Positions 41,701 through 49,697 of a DNA stretch of 64,000 nt are shown here, in pieces. The notes under the pieces were generated by a model. The model worked only from the letters and a program-made list of their open reading frames with translations, searched no databases and was not told where the DNA came from. The position numbers were made by a program, and so were the translations under genes. How positions within the stretch are numbered: position 1 is the stretch's first letter; every line of letters starts with the position of its first letter. Where the stretch lies: assembly GCA_963978895.1 (NCBI GenBank), contig CAXBUH010000065.1:1-64000 (forward strand). Reading direction: 5' to 3'. The stretch is from Erpobdella octoculata. Lineage: Eukaryota > Annelida > Clitellata > Hirudinida > Erpobdellidae.

Positions 41701-44500
41701 ACGAAAATCAAGTCAGTTTTGCTCTACGACGCACGGTTTAGGCGCTAGAACGAAAAAAAGAGTAGATGATTTGAGTGATCTCTGAATAAGGTCCTTTTCG
41801 CTCTAGGACGAACCATTTAGCCGCTAGAGCGATTTTAAGTTTTAGATAAAAATTAAAAATTTTTTTACTTGTATAATTATAGAACTGGATGCGCTGATCA
41901 CGAAAATCAAATCAGTTTTGCTCTACTAAGCACCGTTTAGGCGCTAGAACGAAAAAAAGAGTCGATAGTTTGAGTGATCACAGAATAAAGTCCTTTTTGC
42001 TCTAGGACGAACCGTTTAGCCGCTAGAGCGATTTTAAGTTTTAGATAAAAATTTAAAAAAATTAAAATTATTTTGAACTTGTATTCTTATAGAACTCGAT
42101 GCGCTGATCACGTAAATCGAGTCAGTATTGCTCTACGACGCACCGTTTAGGCGCTAGAACGAAAAAAAGAGTCGATGATTTGAGTGATCACAGAATAAGG
42201 TCCTTTTTGCTCTAGGACGAACCGTTTAGCCGCTAGAGCGATTTTAAGTTTTAGATAAAAATTAAAAAATTTTTTACTTGTATTCTTATAGAACTCGATG
42301 GGCTGATCACGAAAATCAAGTCAGTATTGCTCTACGACGCACCGTTTAGGCGCTAGAACGAAAAAAAGAGTCGATGATTTGAGTGATCACAGAATAAGGT
42401 CCTTTTTGTTCTAGGACGAACCGTTTAGCCGCTAGAGCGATTTTAAGTTTTAGATAAAAATTAAAATTTTTTTTACTTGTATAATTATAGAACTCGATGC
42501 GCTGATCACGAAAATCAAGTCAGTTTTGCTCTACGACGCACGGTTTAGGCGCTAGAACGAAAAAAAGAGTAGATGATTTGAGTGATCTCTGAATAAGGTC
42601 CTTTTCGCTCTAGGACGAACCGTTTAGCCGCTAGAGCGATTTTAAGTTTTAGATAAAAATTTAAAAAAATTAAAATTATTTTGAACTTGTATTCTTACAG
42701 AACTCGATGCGCTGATCACGAAAATCAAGTCAGTTTTGCTCTACGAAGCACCGTTTAGGCGCTAGAACGAAAGAAAGAGTCGATGATTTGAGTGATCACA
42801 GAATAAGGTCCTTTTTGTTCTAGGACGAACCGTTTAGCCGCTAGAGCGATTTTAAGTTTTAAATAAAAATTTAAAAAAATTAAAATTATTTTGAACTTGT
42901 ATTGTTATAGAACTCGATGCGCTGATCATGAAAATCAAGTCAGTTTTGCTCTACGACGCACCGTTTAGGCGCTAGAATGAAAAAAAGAGTCGATGATTTG
43001 AGTGATCACAGAATAAGGTCCTTTTTGCTCTAGGACGAACCGTTTAGCCGCTAGAGCGATTTTAAGTTTTAGATAAAAATTTACAAAAATTAAAATTATT
43101 TTGAACTTGTATTCTTATAGAACTGGATGCGCTGATCACGAAAATCAAGTCAGTTTTGCTCTACGACGCACCGTTTAGGCGCTAGAACGGAAGAAAGAGT
43201 CGATGAATTGAGTGATCACAGAATAAGGTCCTTTTTGCTCTAGGACGAACCGTTTAGCCGCTAGAGCGATTTTAAGTTTTAGAAAAAAATTTAAAAAAAT
43301 TAAAATTATTTTGAACTTGTATTCTTATAGAACTCGATGCGCTGATCACGAAAATCAAGTCAGTTTTGCTCTACGAAGCACCGTTTAGGCGCTAGAACGA
43401 AAAAAGAGTCGATAATTTGAGTGATCACAGAATAAAGTCCTTTTTGCTCTAGGACGAACCGTTTAGCCGCTAGAGCGATTTTAAGTTTTAGATAAAAATT
43501 TAAAAAAATTAAAATTATTTTGAACTTGTATTCTTATAGAACTCGATGCGCTGATCACGTAAATCGAGTCAGTATTGCTCTACGACGCACCGTTTAGGCG
43601 CTAGAACGAAAAAAAGAGTCGATGATTTGAGTGATCACAGAATAAGGTCCTTTTTGCTCTAGGACGAACCGTTTAGCCGCTAGAGCGATTTTAAGTTTTA
43701 GATAAAAATTTAAAAAAATTAAAATTATTTTGAACTTGTATTCTTATAGAAATGGATGCGCTGATCACGAAAATCAAGTCAGTTTTGCTCTACGACGCAC
43801 CGTTTAGGCGCTAGAACGGAAGAAAGAGTCGATGATTTGAGTGATCACAGAATAAGGTCCTTTTTGCTCTAGGACGAACCGTTTAGCCGCTAGAGCGATT
43901 TTAAGTTTTAGATAAAAATTAAAATTTTTTTTACTTGTATAATTATAGAACTCGATGCGCTGATCACGAAAATCAAGTCAGTTTTGCTCTACGACGCACG
44001 GTTTAGGCGCTAGAACGAAAAAAAGAGTAGATGATTTGAGTGATCTCTGAATAAGGTCCTTTTCGCTCTAGGACGAACCATTTAGCCGCTAGAGCGATTT
44101 TAAGTTTTAGATAAAAATTTAAAAAAATTAAAATTATTTTGAACTTGTATTCTTACAGAACTCGATGCGCTGATCACGAAAATCAAGTCAGTTTTGCTCT
44201 ACGAAGCACCGTTTAGGCGCTAGAACGAAAAAAGAGTCGATAATTTGAGTGATCACAGAATAAAGTCCTTTTTGCTCTAGGACGAACCGTTTAGCCGCTA
44301 GAGCGATTTTAAGTTTTAGATAAAAATTTAAAAAAATTAAAATTATTTTGAACTTGTATTCTTATAGAACTCGATGCGCTGATCACGTAAATCGAGTCAG
44401 TATTGCTCTACGACGCACCGTTTAGGCGCTAGAACGAAAAAAAGAGTCGATGATTTGAGTGATCACAGAATAAGGTCCTTTTTGCTCTAGGACGAACCGT
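38751..44500. repeat. Higher-order repeat, 3,093-bp unit, second copy cut by the telomere tract
   Basis: The block starting with the short-spacer monomer at 38751 repeats from 41844, an offset of 3,093 bp. A private TTTACAAAAATTAAAATT variant lies near 39988 and 43081 at the same offset. The first copy is complete. The second runs 2,657 bp and stops where TTAGGG begins, so the chromosome end was formed inside this unit. Confidence 0.8.
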
Positions 44501-44775
44501 TTAGGGTTAGGGTTAGGGTTAGGGTTAGGGTTAGGGTTAGGGTTAGGGTTAGGGTTAGGGTTAGGGTTAGGGTTAGGGTTAGGGTTAGGGTTAGGGTTAG
44601 GGTTAGGGTTAGGGTTAGGGTTAGGGTTAGGGTTAGGGTTAGGGTTAGGGTTAGGGTTAGGGTTAGGGTTAGGGTTAGGGTTAGGGTTAGGGTTAGGGTT
44701 AGGGTTAGGGTTAGGGTTAGGGTTAGGGTTAGGGTTAGGGTTAGGGTTAGGGTTAGGGTTAGGGTTAGGGTTAGG
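44501..44775 (+). repeat. Telomeric (TTAGGG)n tract, 45 units plus TTAGG
   Basis: Perfect TTAGGG repeats, with no degenerate unit seen, fill 275 bp. The G-rich strand is the plus strand, so the original chromosome end faced right. On the left the tract joins satellite in the middle of a half-unit: ACCGTTTAG is shared and then continues as GGTTAGGG instead of CCGCTAG. On the right it stops at TTAGG, directly against the 3' end of the first retroelement unit. It is now internal to the window because retroelement sequence was added beyond it. Confidence 0.98.
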
Positions 44776-44873
44776 ATAAGAGATGTCCGGCACGAAAACC
44801 GCGACAAAAAGACCTTGCCAAGCGACTGAAAAAACAAAAACAACCAATTTGCTCACGCGACTTTTTAATAGAT

Positions 44874-44916
44874 TTGCCCAACGTTTCGAGAACAACGTTC
44901 TCTTCTTCAGGAGCAA
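44874..44916 (-). ncRNA. Minimal hammerhead ribozyme (PLE type), unit 1
   Basis: Read on the minus strand: stem I 5' arm TTGCTC, core CTGAAGA (fits CUGANGA), one extra A, stem II GAGAAC-GTT-GTTCTC, core GAAA, then CGT, then U17, then stem I 3' arm GGGCAA. Stem I has 6 bp with one G-U pair and stem II has 6 perfect bp. Stem III is only the self-complementary ACGT, with no loop, as in the metazoan PLE hammerheads reported to act as dimers. Predicted cleavage falls after U17, between 44880 and 44879. The site is about 105 nt before the telomere junction in the direction of transcription. Activity is inferred from the core only. Confidence 0.85.
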
Positions 44917-45249
44917 CAGGAGGAAAATATCTACAAGAGGTAAAATACAAAAATAGTATGAGAAAAAATTCACGTGATATACGCAAAGTAACAGACGACA
45001 TCATTAATTAATCATCCATGAGAATATGATACATTCAAAAGCGTCAATAGCATTAAAAATAACAAAATTTTGCAAATTGACACATGTCCACGTAAAAACT
45101 GCGTAAATTCATAAAAAATCACTAGCACGCGTTACATTTGCATAATCAATATTGCATAAGAATTGCAAAAGTCACAAGTTAACCAAATGATCAAAACAGC
45201 TTACTCGGTGAGGAAACTCAAATGATAAAATTACTACATTTCAAGGTGC

Positions 45250-45296
45250 TATTTATACACAGAATCACGCGCTAAAAGTATACCATACATGCAAAT
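45250..45296 (-). promoter_or_regulatory. Candidate promoter: octamer-like site plus TATA box, unit 1
   Basis: The minus strand has ATTTGCAT (45296-45289) and, 31 nt downstream, TATAAATA (45257-45250). A start would be expected 25-30 nt on, near 45220-45225, followed about 20 nt later by a possible splice donor (GTAAGC, 45204). In unit 1 this promoter points into the TTAGGG tract and the satellite. In the other units the same signal points at the next ORF1. Only motif matches support it. Confidence 0.4.
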
Positions 45297-45638
45297 CTAC
45301 AACGATAGGTTGTTCTGAAAAGTTCATCCAAAGGTGAGATTCTATTGGATGCTACATGTTAATGAATATTCATGATGACGAGTATACTACAGTACATTAC
45401 AGTCAACGATAAAAGTTAATAAAATCAACGATAATAATTTTATAATAAATTGGACTGAAATAATTATAAAAAATTATTACGGAAAATTGTAAATTCCGTA
45501 TAAAGTCAAATGAAACACACATATAAAAATGGAAGGTACCAGGCACATAACAGTCATACAATTTACAAGTTGACAAATCGAAAAGAAGTAAAGCAAATAA
45601 TTATAGTCATCTGTACTTCAAACATTAAAGACTGTTAA

Positions 45639-46010
45639 GTCATACAATCAAAAAGTTGTAAAATTTGTACAAAATTAATGAAACTGTTTTCAGGACATGT
45701 TTAGGTACATTAAAACCAGCGATAAAAGTTCATACCATCGTTGATAACAAATTAATTAATTCCATAAAAAATGTTGAGATGGAATTATTATCATGACCAA
45801 CAGAAAGGCATGTAAGCAAATAATCTACATTTCAAAAATTGAAAACTATGAAGTCATACAATCAAAAAAGTTGTAAAATTAATGACATTATTTTTATGAC
45901 ATGCTTATGTACATTAAAACCAACGATAAAAGTTCGTATAATCGTTGATTAAAAATTAATTAATTCCATCAAAAAGTTAAAAAAATTATTATGGAAATTT
46001 CTAAGATCCG
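45639..46010 (-). repeat. Two diverged ~210-bp direct repeats with small hairpins in the 3' flank
   Basis: Both copies begin GTCATACAATCAAAAA (45639 and 45853). Each contains a GATAAAAGTTC block followed by ATCGTTGAT and AATTAATTAATTCCAT. In the right copy, CAACGAT (45921-45927) and ATCGTTG (45941-45947) form a 7-bp hairpin. The left copy keeps it with one change (CAGCGAT). A looser third copy of the CAACGATAAAAGTT block lies near 45403. The same repeats occur in the other units at steps of 4,995 bp. Confidence 0.65.
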
Positions 46011-46182
46011 TACATAATTAAATGGAATTATTCTCATGACACATGAAGAAAATGGAAAGTGCCAGGAATGTAAATAAATTATGTCACATAATAACCCGTA
46101 TGTACAAACATTCAAATCGAGGTTAAATTTTCACAAAACCGTTGAAATAAAATGTTAAAAAATCTTGGACTTGAATGGTAGA

Positions 46183-48063
46183 TCACCAGTAACGGAAAAG
46201 TTTTCTTAATAGACTTTTTTCTGTCGTGCATGCTCGTACTGGGCGTGTGTCTTTCGGGATGCACGGATTATTCTCCAGGTTTCTTTTAATGATTCTGAAA
46301 AAATCTTGGGAGAATTTATCATTGCTGGTGATCACCGGGAGGATTGTTGTTTTCTTGGCGAGAGGATTGGACTGCTGGGAGATGGTGTTCTTGGTACCGT
46401 TGAGTTTGTCGGCAACTTCTCTGATGAGTTTTTTCGTCTTTATGATGCTGTAACCACGTTTTTTTAATTTGTGGCATAGAAGTAGGCAGGTATCTCGATA
46501 AAATTCGGGTGAGGATGAAAGCCGAAAATATCTATTGAATTGAGATTTAGCAATACCAGCGTACGTGTGTCGTGGGTGATGTGAACGGATGTGAAGATAC
46601 TGAAACCTGTTAGTTTCTTTAAAGTGGGGCCTATAAATTAATTTATCGGCTTCGTCACGGGACACCAGGAGGTCTAGAAACTCTATACCAGTTTCCTGTT
46701 CAAAGTTGAACTCGATATTGATGCCTGGGATCAAACCATTAATTTCCGGAATCAATTCAACAAAGGAATTTTTATCACCTCGCCACACCAAGAAGATGTC
46801 GTCAATATACCGACCATAAAAGAATGAATGAGGGAAGGATTTAATGAATTCATCTAATTCAGCTAAATACAAATTCGCCAGGTTTGGCGAGTACGCCTTA
46901 CCCATAGCACAACCATTAACCTGCAAATATCTCTCATCATTAAACAAGAAATCATTGAAATTCAGGGATTGGTCCAACAGAGCAATAATCATCGAAATCT
47001 GCCTATCACTATATTTGTGTTCGTTATTAGTAACCTCTTGGAACTTACGTAAGAAGCTCCTAGCAATTTTTAAGCTACGGGAATTATCCATATTAGTATA
47101 TAAAGAGGCTACATCACCTGTAATTAATAGACAATTTTGCAATGATTCGACTGACTTAGACAATTTATCTATAAAATCAAACGAATCCCGTATGACAGCC
47201 GGGACTCCAGAAAGAAGATTTTTCAGCACAAAGTCTAAGAATACATTAATTTTATTATCGATGGACCCTACGTCAGAGACAATTGGGCGCCCAGGTGGCG
47301 TGTTCTCGTTAAACCACTTTGCACGGGGCTTATGAATTTTAGGAAGCGTATAGAATCTTCTATCCTTGGCATCCGGAGGGGGCGCTAAATAATTCAGCAA
47401 CTTATCCGGGAATATGCCCTGTATTTTACAGACGCTGAGAATGTGTTTAATGTTATTAGCGCTGTCAAGGCCGTCATTAAGTTTGCGATAGAAATTCGCG
47501 TTACTGAGTTGCTGTGTGCATTCATCAATATAGTTTTTTTTGTCAAGGATCACAAACACATTGCTTTTATCAGCTTTCCTAATGATTACGCTCTCCGTGT
47601 CTTTCAGCGACATAAAAGCTTCTTTTTCTATGTCATTTATGTTGGGTTTGTTCCCACTACTAATTTTATTTGACTTATTGGACTTAGAGAATTTACTGAT
47701 TAATTTATCGGTATCCTCATCTATTTGCCTAAGGTTCTCCCGTGTGGTATCAGTCAGGAGTACACTAGCTGGGGTCCATTCACTTTTAATAAATGGGAAC
47801 CTAGCCTTATTGGACACAAACTTTTTAGATAATGGATTGTTTTCAAAAAAGTCAATCAATGAAATACGCCGTTTGATATAACGGTAGTTTTTAAGAAATA
47901 TTTCTTTACTTATTGAGCTATGGCTCATTGTAAATGAAGTGCCCAGTTCCAATAGCTTTAGTTGATGGCTAGACAGAGTTATATTGCTGAAATTAAAACA
48001 TAACTCTACGCTATCGGAGCGGGCGAAAGAACTTATAAAAAAGAAGGATTGAGTAATGCGCAT
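46183..48063 (-). CDS. ORF2: Penelope-type reverse transcriptase without endonuclease, unit 1
   Basis: 626 aa. It copies element RNA into DNA, probably primed by a telomere 3' end. The PLE N-terminal block LSSHQLKLLELG (30-41) is followed by KADKS at 163-167 (most PLEs have KADKG), PKIHK (241-245) and GRPIV (258-262). Motif A is GDVASLYTNM with Asp317, motif B is NGCAMGKAYSPN (383-394), motif C is YIDD (419-422), and IEFLDL (460-465) follows. The thumb block FQYLHIRSHHP lies at 487-497. The protein ends soon after KSLLRKLF (616-623), where other PLEs continue into GIY-YIG. The ATG (48063) has a weak context (T at -3, C at +4) and overlaps ORF1. The frame is open back to 48090, so the N-terminus could instead come from frameshifting. 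The RT assignment is sure; the start is not. Confidence 0.95.
   Translation of the reverse strand: MRITQSFFFISSFARSDSVELCFNFSNITLSSHQLKLLELGTSFTMSHSSISKEIFLKNYRYIKRRISLIDFFENNPLSKKFVSNKARFPFIKSEWTPASVLLTDTTRENLRQIDEDTDKLISKFSKSNKSNKISSGNKPNINDIEKEAFMSLKDTESVIIRKADKSNVFVILDKKNYIDECTQQLSNANFYRKLNDGLDSANNIKHILSVCKIQGIFPDKLLNYLAPPPDAKDRRFYTLPKIHKPRAKWFNENTPPGRPIVSDVGSIDNKINVFLDFVLKNLLSGVPAVIRDSFDFIDKLSKSVESLQNCLLITGDVASLYTNMDNSRSLKIARSFLRKFQEVTNNEHKYSDRQISMIIALLDQSLNFNDFLFNDERYLQVNGCAMGKAYSPNLANLYLAELDEFIKSFPHSFFYGRYIDDIFLVWRGDKNSFVELIPEINGLIPGINIEFNFEQETGIEFLDLLVSRDEADKLIYRPHFKETNRFQYLHIRSHHPRHTYAGIAKSQFNRYFRLSSSPEFYRDTCLLLCHKLKKRGYSIIKTKKLIREVADKLNGTKNTISQQSNPLAKKTTILPVITSNDKFSQDFFRIIKRNLENNPCIPKDTRPVRACTTEKSLLRKLFRYW
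47975..48007 (-). other. RNA hairpin downstream of the frameshift heptamer, unit 1
   Basis: In the mRNA (minus strand), AGAGUUAUGUU pairs with AAUAUAACUCU: 11 bp including one G-U, around an 11-nt loop. It lies 28 nt after the U UUU UUA heptamer. This is further than the usual 5-9 nt, but a small CGCT/AGCG stem in the gap could bring it closer. It may stimulate frameshifting or may be chance. It recurs at 52970-53002, 57965-57997 and 62960-62992. Confidence 0.5.
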
Positions 48064-49697
48064 GGATGTGCCGTGCGCGTGCAGCGTATGTCATCACGCC
48101 TACTCTTAAGTGCTTTGTAAAATATCGCCAAGCGGTCATTGACTGGCAGGCGTCTCAACTCAGCTTTCAAATCTTCAGGCTGAGCTGCTACAACTCGTGT
48201 GACTAAGCTTTCCGGTAGATTCCGGTAGCAGACTGGCTCCTTAACAACACACAAAATTGGGGCTTGATGGCCCGCTGGAGTAGAGGGTTGGTCAGGATTC
48301 TGCGGGGGCGCAAAAGCTACTTTAAAATGGCTTCCCACAGTCTTATATTCCATAAACTTACTAGTGTTATCTTTGTAGAATTTACTACAGAACGTCACTT
48401 TCATTGTAAGATTTTTTGCTAGCCGATCAATTATAATTTGCTCGGCTGGGCTGCGAGTCTTGCGTGACGCACGTGTGGCGTGCGTGTGCTCGTTTTCAAC
48501 ATTAATTATGGCAGGCGAGCGTTCTAACTGGACAAAAGATCTACGCTGTGAATTATTATTTTCACTAACAGGCGAAGACTCTAGAATATTGGAAATATTA
48601 CCAATGCTTATACCTGAGTTTTGTGGGACCTCATTTTCCGCTGAGACTGACAAGTTAAAGCTATTAGTAACTGAATTACTCTGTGCATTATCACCACATA
48701 TCATTGCGACAAAACTATCTTGATTTCTCACTGAGTCTTGAGGCGAACGATGAGTATTTTTAGAAAAGTTTTCAATTATTCGCGTGAGGCGCGCTACCTG
48801 GCTTTCTAAGTCTCTAATGCGAGGATCTGCTTGATGCGTGGTTTCACGCACAGTGCGTGCACTAGGAGGAGGTGCCACTATTGAAACATTGTTTTGAATA
48901 ACATCAAAGACATTAACTTTAAGCCATTCAGAGAAAACTTCCTGGTCCAGCGACCGTCGCGTCTTAATCTTAGCAAGCAGCATTTTCTTAAAGAAAGGTT
49001 TGTTGCAGTGGATAACTTCTGCGTGCGGCAAGTTCGCTAGGAGGCTGGTGACTTCTGCAATTTTCTGATCAAGCGATTGTAAAGTATACAATCGTGCTTC
49101 TCTAAGAGCATTATTAAAGAGATTTAGATAAATCGGTTGCACAACCGTTTCTATACAAGGCGGTTTAACAATAGCTGCGGTGTTTAGAACCTTAGTTTCA
49201 AAATTCATCAATTCACTATCTAGCCAGTGAGGTTTAGCTGCACTTAAATTCCATAAATCAATGGTTGCATTAACAAATTCCAACAGCTGCGAATGCTGCT
49301 CTTTTGGAAGCAAAGAAAATTCTGCATTGTCCTGGGGACTATTGTTAATTTTAGAGTGCGTAGGATTCCTACTAGCATTAACAGGTTTTTTACTGCGAGT
49401 GTAATTGTTATCGCTGCTATTTCTATTACGCCTATCTTTATTATAATTTCTCTTATTTTCATTGCTATTCTTATTATCCTTATTGCGATGATTATTATTT
49501 CTATCGCTATTGTTATTCGTATAATTATTATTGCGATAATTATTCTTATTCCTATCGCTGTTATCATAATTATTCGTATAATTATTGTTGTTATTTTTCT
49601 TATATGATCGTTTCTTATAATTATTATTATTATTATTATTATTATTGCGATCATTATCACGACTCTCTGGAGATCGTGGCCTCTTGAAATTCCCCAT
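48033..49697 (-). CDS. ORF1: Asn-rich PLE structural/RNA-binding candidate, unit 1
   Basis: 554 aa from the ATG at 49697, which has a strong context (A at -3, G at +4). The frame runs further upstream through the telomeric 12-mer, but only a TTG could start there, so I reject that extension. Residues 1-115 are Asn/Arg/Lys/Asp-rich with a nine-Asn run at 18-26 coded by an (AAT)n tract; this basic, disordered head could bind RNA. Residues 125-270 look globular and helical. Residues 291-312 (RIRDLESQVARLTRIIENF) look like a short coiled coil, a feature also reported for ORF1 of Athena-type PLEs. Residues 315-420 are Ser/Asn-rich, and a second folded part spans about 425-535. I know no enzyme family for it. 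A nucleocapsid-like role is inference from position and composition. Confidence 0.85.
   Translation of the reverse strand: MGNFKRPRSPESRDNDRNNNNNNNNNYKKRSYKKNNNNNYTNNYDNSDRNKNNYRNNNYTNNNSDRNNNHRNKDNKNSNENKRNYNKDRRNRNSSDNNYTRSKKPVNASRNPTHSKINNSPQDNAEFSLLPKEQHSQLLEFVNATIDLWNLSAAKPHWLDSELMNFETKVLNTAAIVKPPCIETVVQPIYLNLFNNALREARLYTLQSLDQKIAEVTSLLANLPHAEVIHCNKPFFKKMLLAKIKTRRSLDQEVFSEWLKVNVFDVIQNNVSIVAPPPSARTVRETTHQADPRIRDLESQVARLTRIIENFSKNTHRSPQDSVRNQDSFVAMICGDNAQSNSVTNSFNLSVSAENEVPQNSGISIGNISNILESSPVSENNNSQRRSFVQLERSPAIINVENEHTHATRASRKTRSPAEQIIIDRLAKNLTMKVTFCSKFYKDNTSKFMEYKTVGSHFKVAFAPPQNPDQPSTPAGHQAPILCVVKEPVCYRNLPESLVTRVVAAQPEDLKAELRRLPVNDRLAIFYKALKSRRDDIRCTRTAHPCALLNPSFL
48036..48042 (-). promoter_or_regulatory. 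Candidate -1 frameshift site U UUU UUA at the end of ORF1, unit 1
   Basis: ORF1 codons TTT TTA, preceded by T, form the heptamer T TTT TTA, and the stop codon TAA follows at once. After a -1 slip the frame continues ATA AGT TCT, which is exactly the ORF2 frame (its residues I10-S11-S12). Slippage would therefore give an ORF1-ORF2 fusion. The same heptamer is used in retroviral gag-pol frameshifting. Restart at the ORF2 ATG, 28 nt upstream of the ORF1 stop, is the alternative. Confidence 0.6.

Larger units (their letters stand above)
1..44500. repeat. Subtelomeric satellite array, ~198/210-bp bipartite monomer
   Basis: Head-to-tail tandem repeats fill the whole interval with no gene between them. 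Long monomers are about 209-210 bp. Short ones are about 198 bp and differ mainly in the AT-rich spacer, where the long form ends in ATTATTTTGAACTTG and the short form in TTTTTTTACTTG. Each monomer holds two related half-units, both with TGATCAC followed by GCTCTA[C/G]GACG[A/C]ACCGTTTAG[G/C]CGCTAGA. The GCTCTA elements alternate at about 79 and 131 bp. In the second half-unit, GCTCTAG and CTAGAGC form a 7-bp inverted repeat around a 17-nt loop. Monomers differ by few substitutions, some shared at long range. Only chance ORFs of about 65 codons occur. I do not recognise the family. Its position beside a telomere tract makes it subtelomeric. Confidence 0.97.
44776..46182 (-). other. PLE 3' flank / leader-like region, unit 1
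   Basis: 1.4 kb with no convincing protein gene lies between the ORF2 stop and the telomere junction. It holds the hammerhead ribozyme (44874-44916), a TATA box (45250-45257) and internal repeats (45639-46010). A possible intron runs from a GTAAGC donor (first base 45204) to an acceptor after TTTTTGTTTTTTCAG (last base 44826). An ATTAAA poly(A)-like signal lies at 44864-44869. In tandem arrays the same region lies upstream of the next unit's ORF1, so it can act both as 3' UTR and as promoter/leader, like the pLTR arrangement known in Penelope. A 77-codon frame across the ribozyme is not supported as a gene. Confidence 0.7.

Noticed and set aside
1..44500. CRISPR array
   Set aside because: Repeats are contiguous ~200-bp monomers without unique spacers, in a eukaryotic subtelomere.
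44422..44973. Long Asn-Pro repeat frame and Leu-Thr repeat frame across 44501-44775
   Set aside because: These are translations of telomeric CCCTAA units. The frames begin at non-ATG codons.
46844..47335. Plus-strand frame of 163 codons opposite ORF2 (and the other plus-strand frames in the units)
   Set aside because: It lies wholly antisense to the conserved RT domain, which explains its openness. No independent gene signals were seen.
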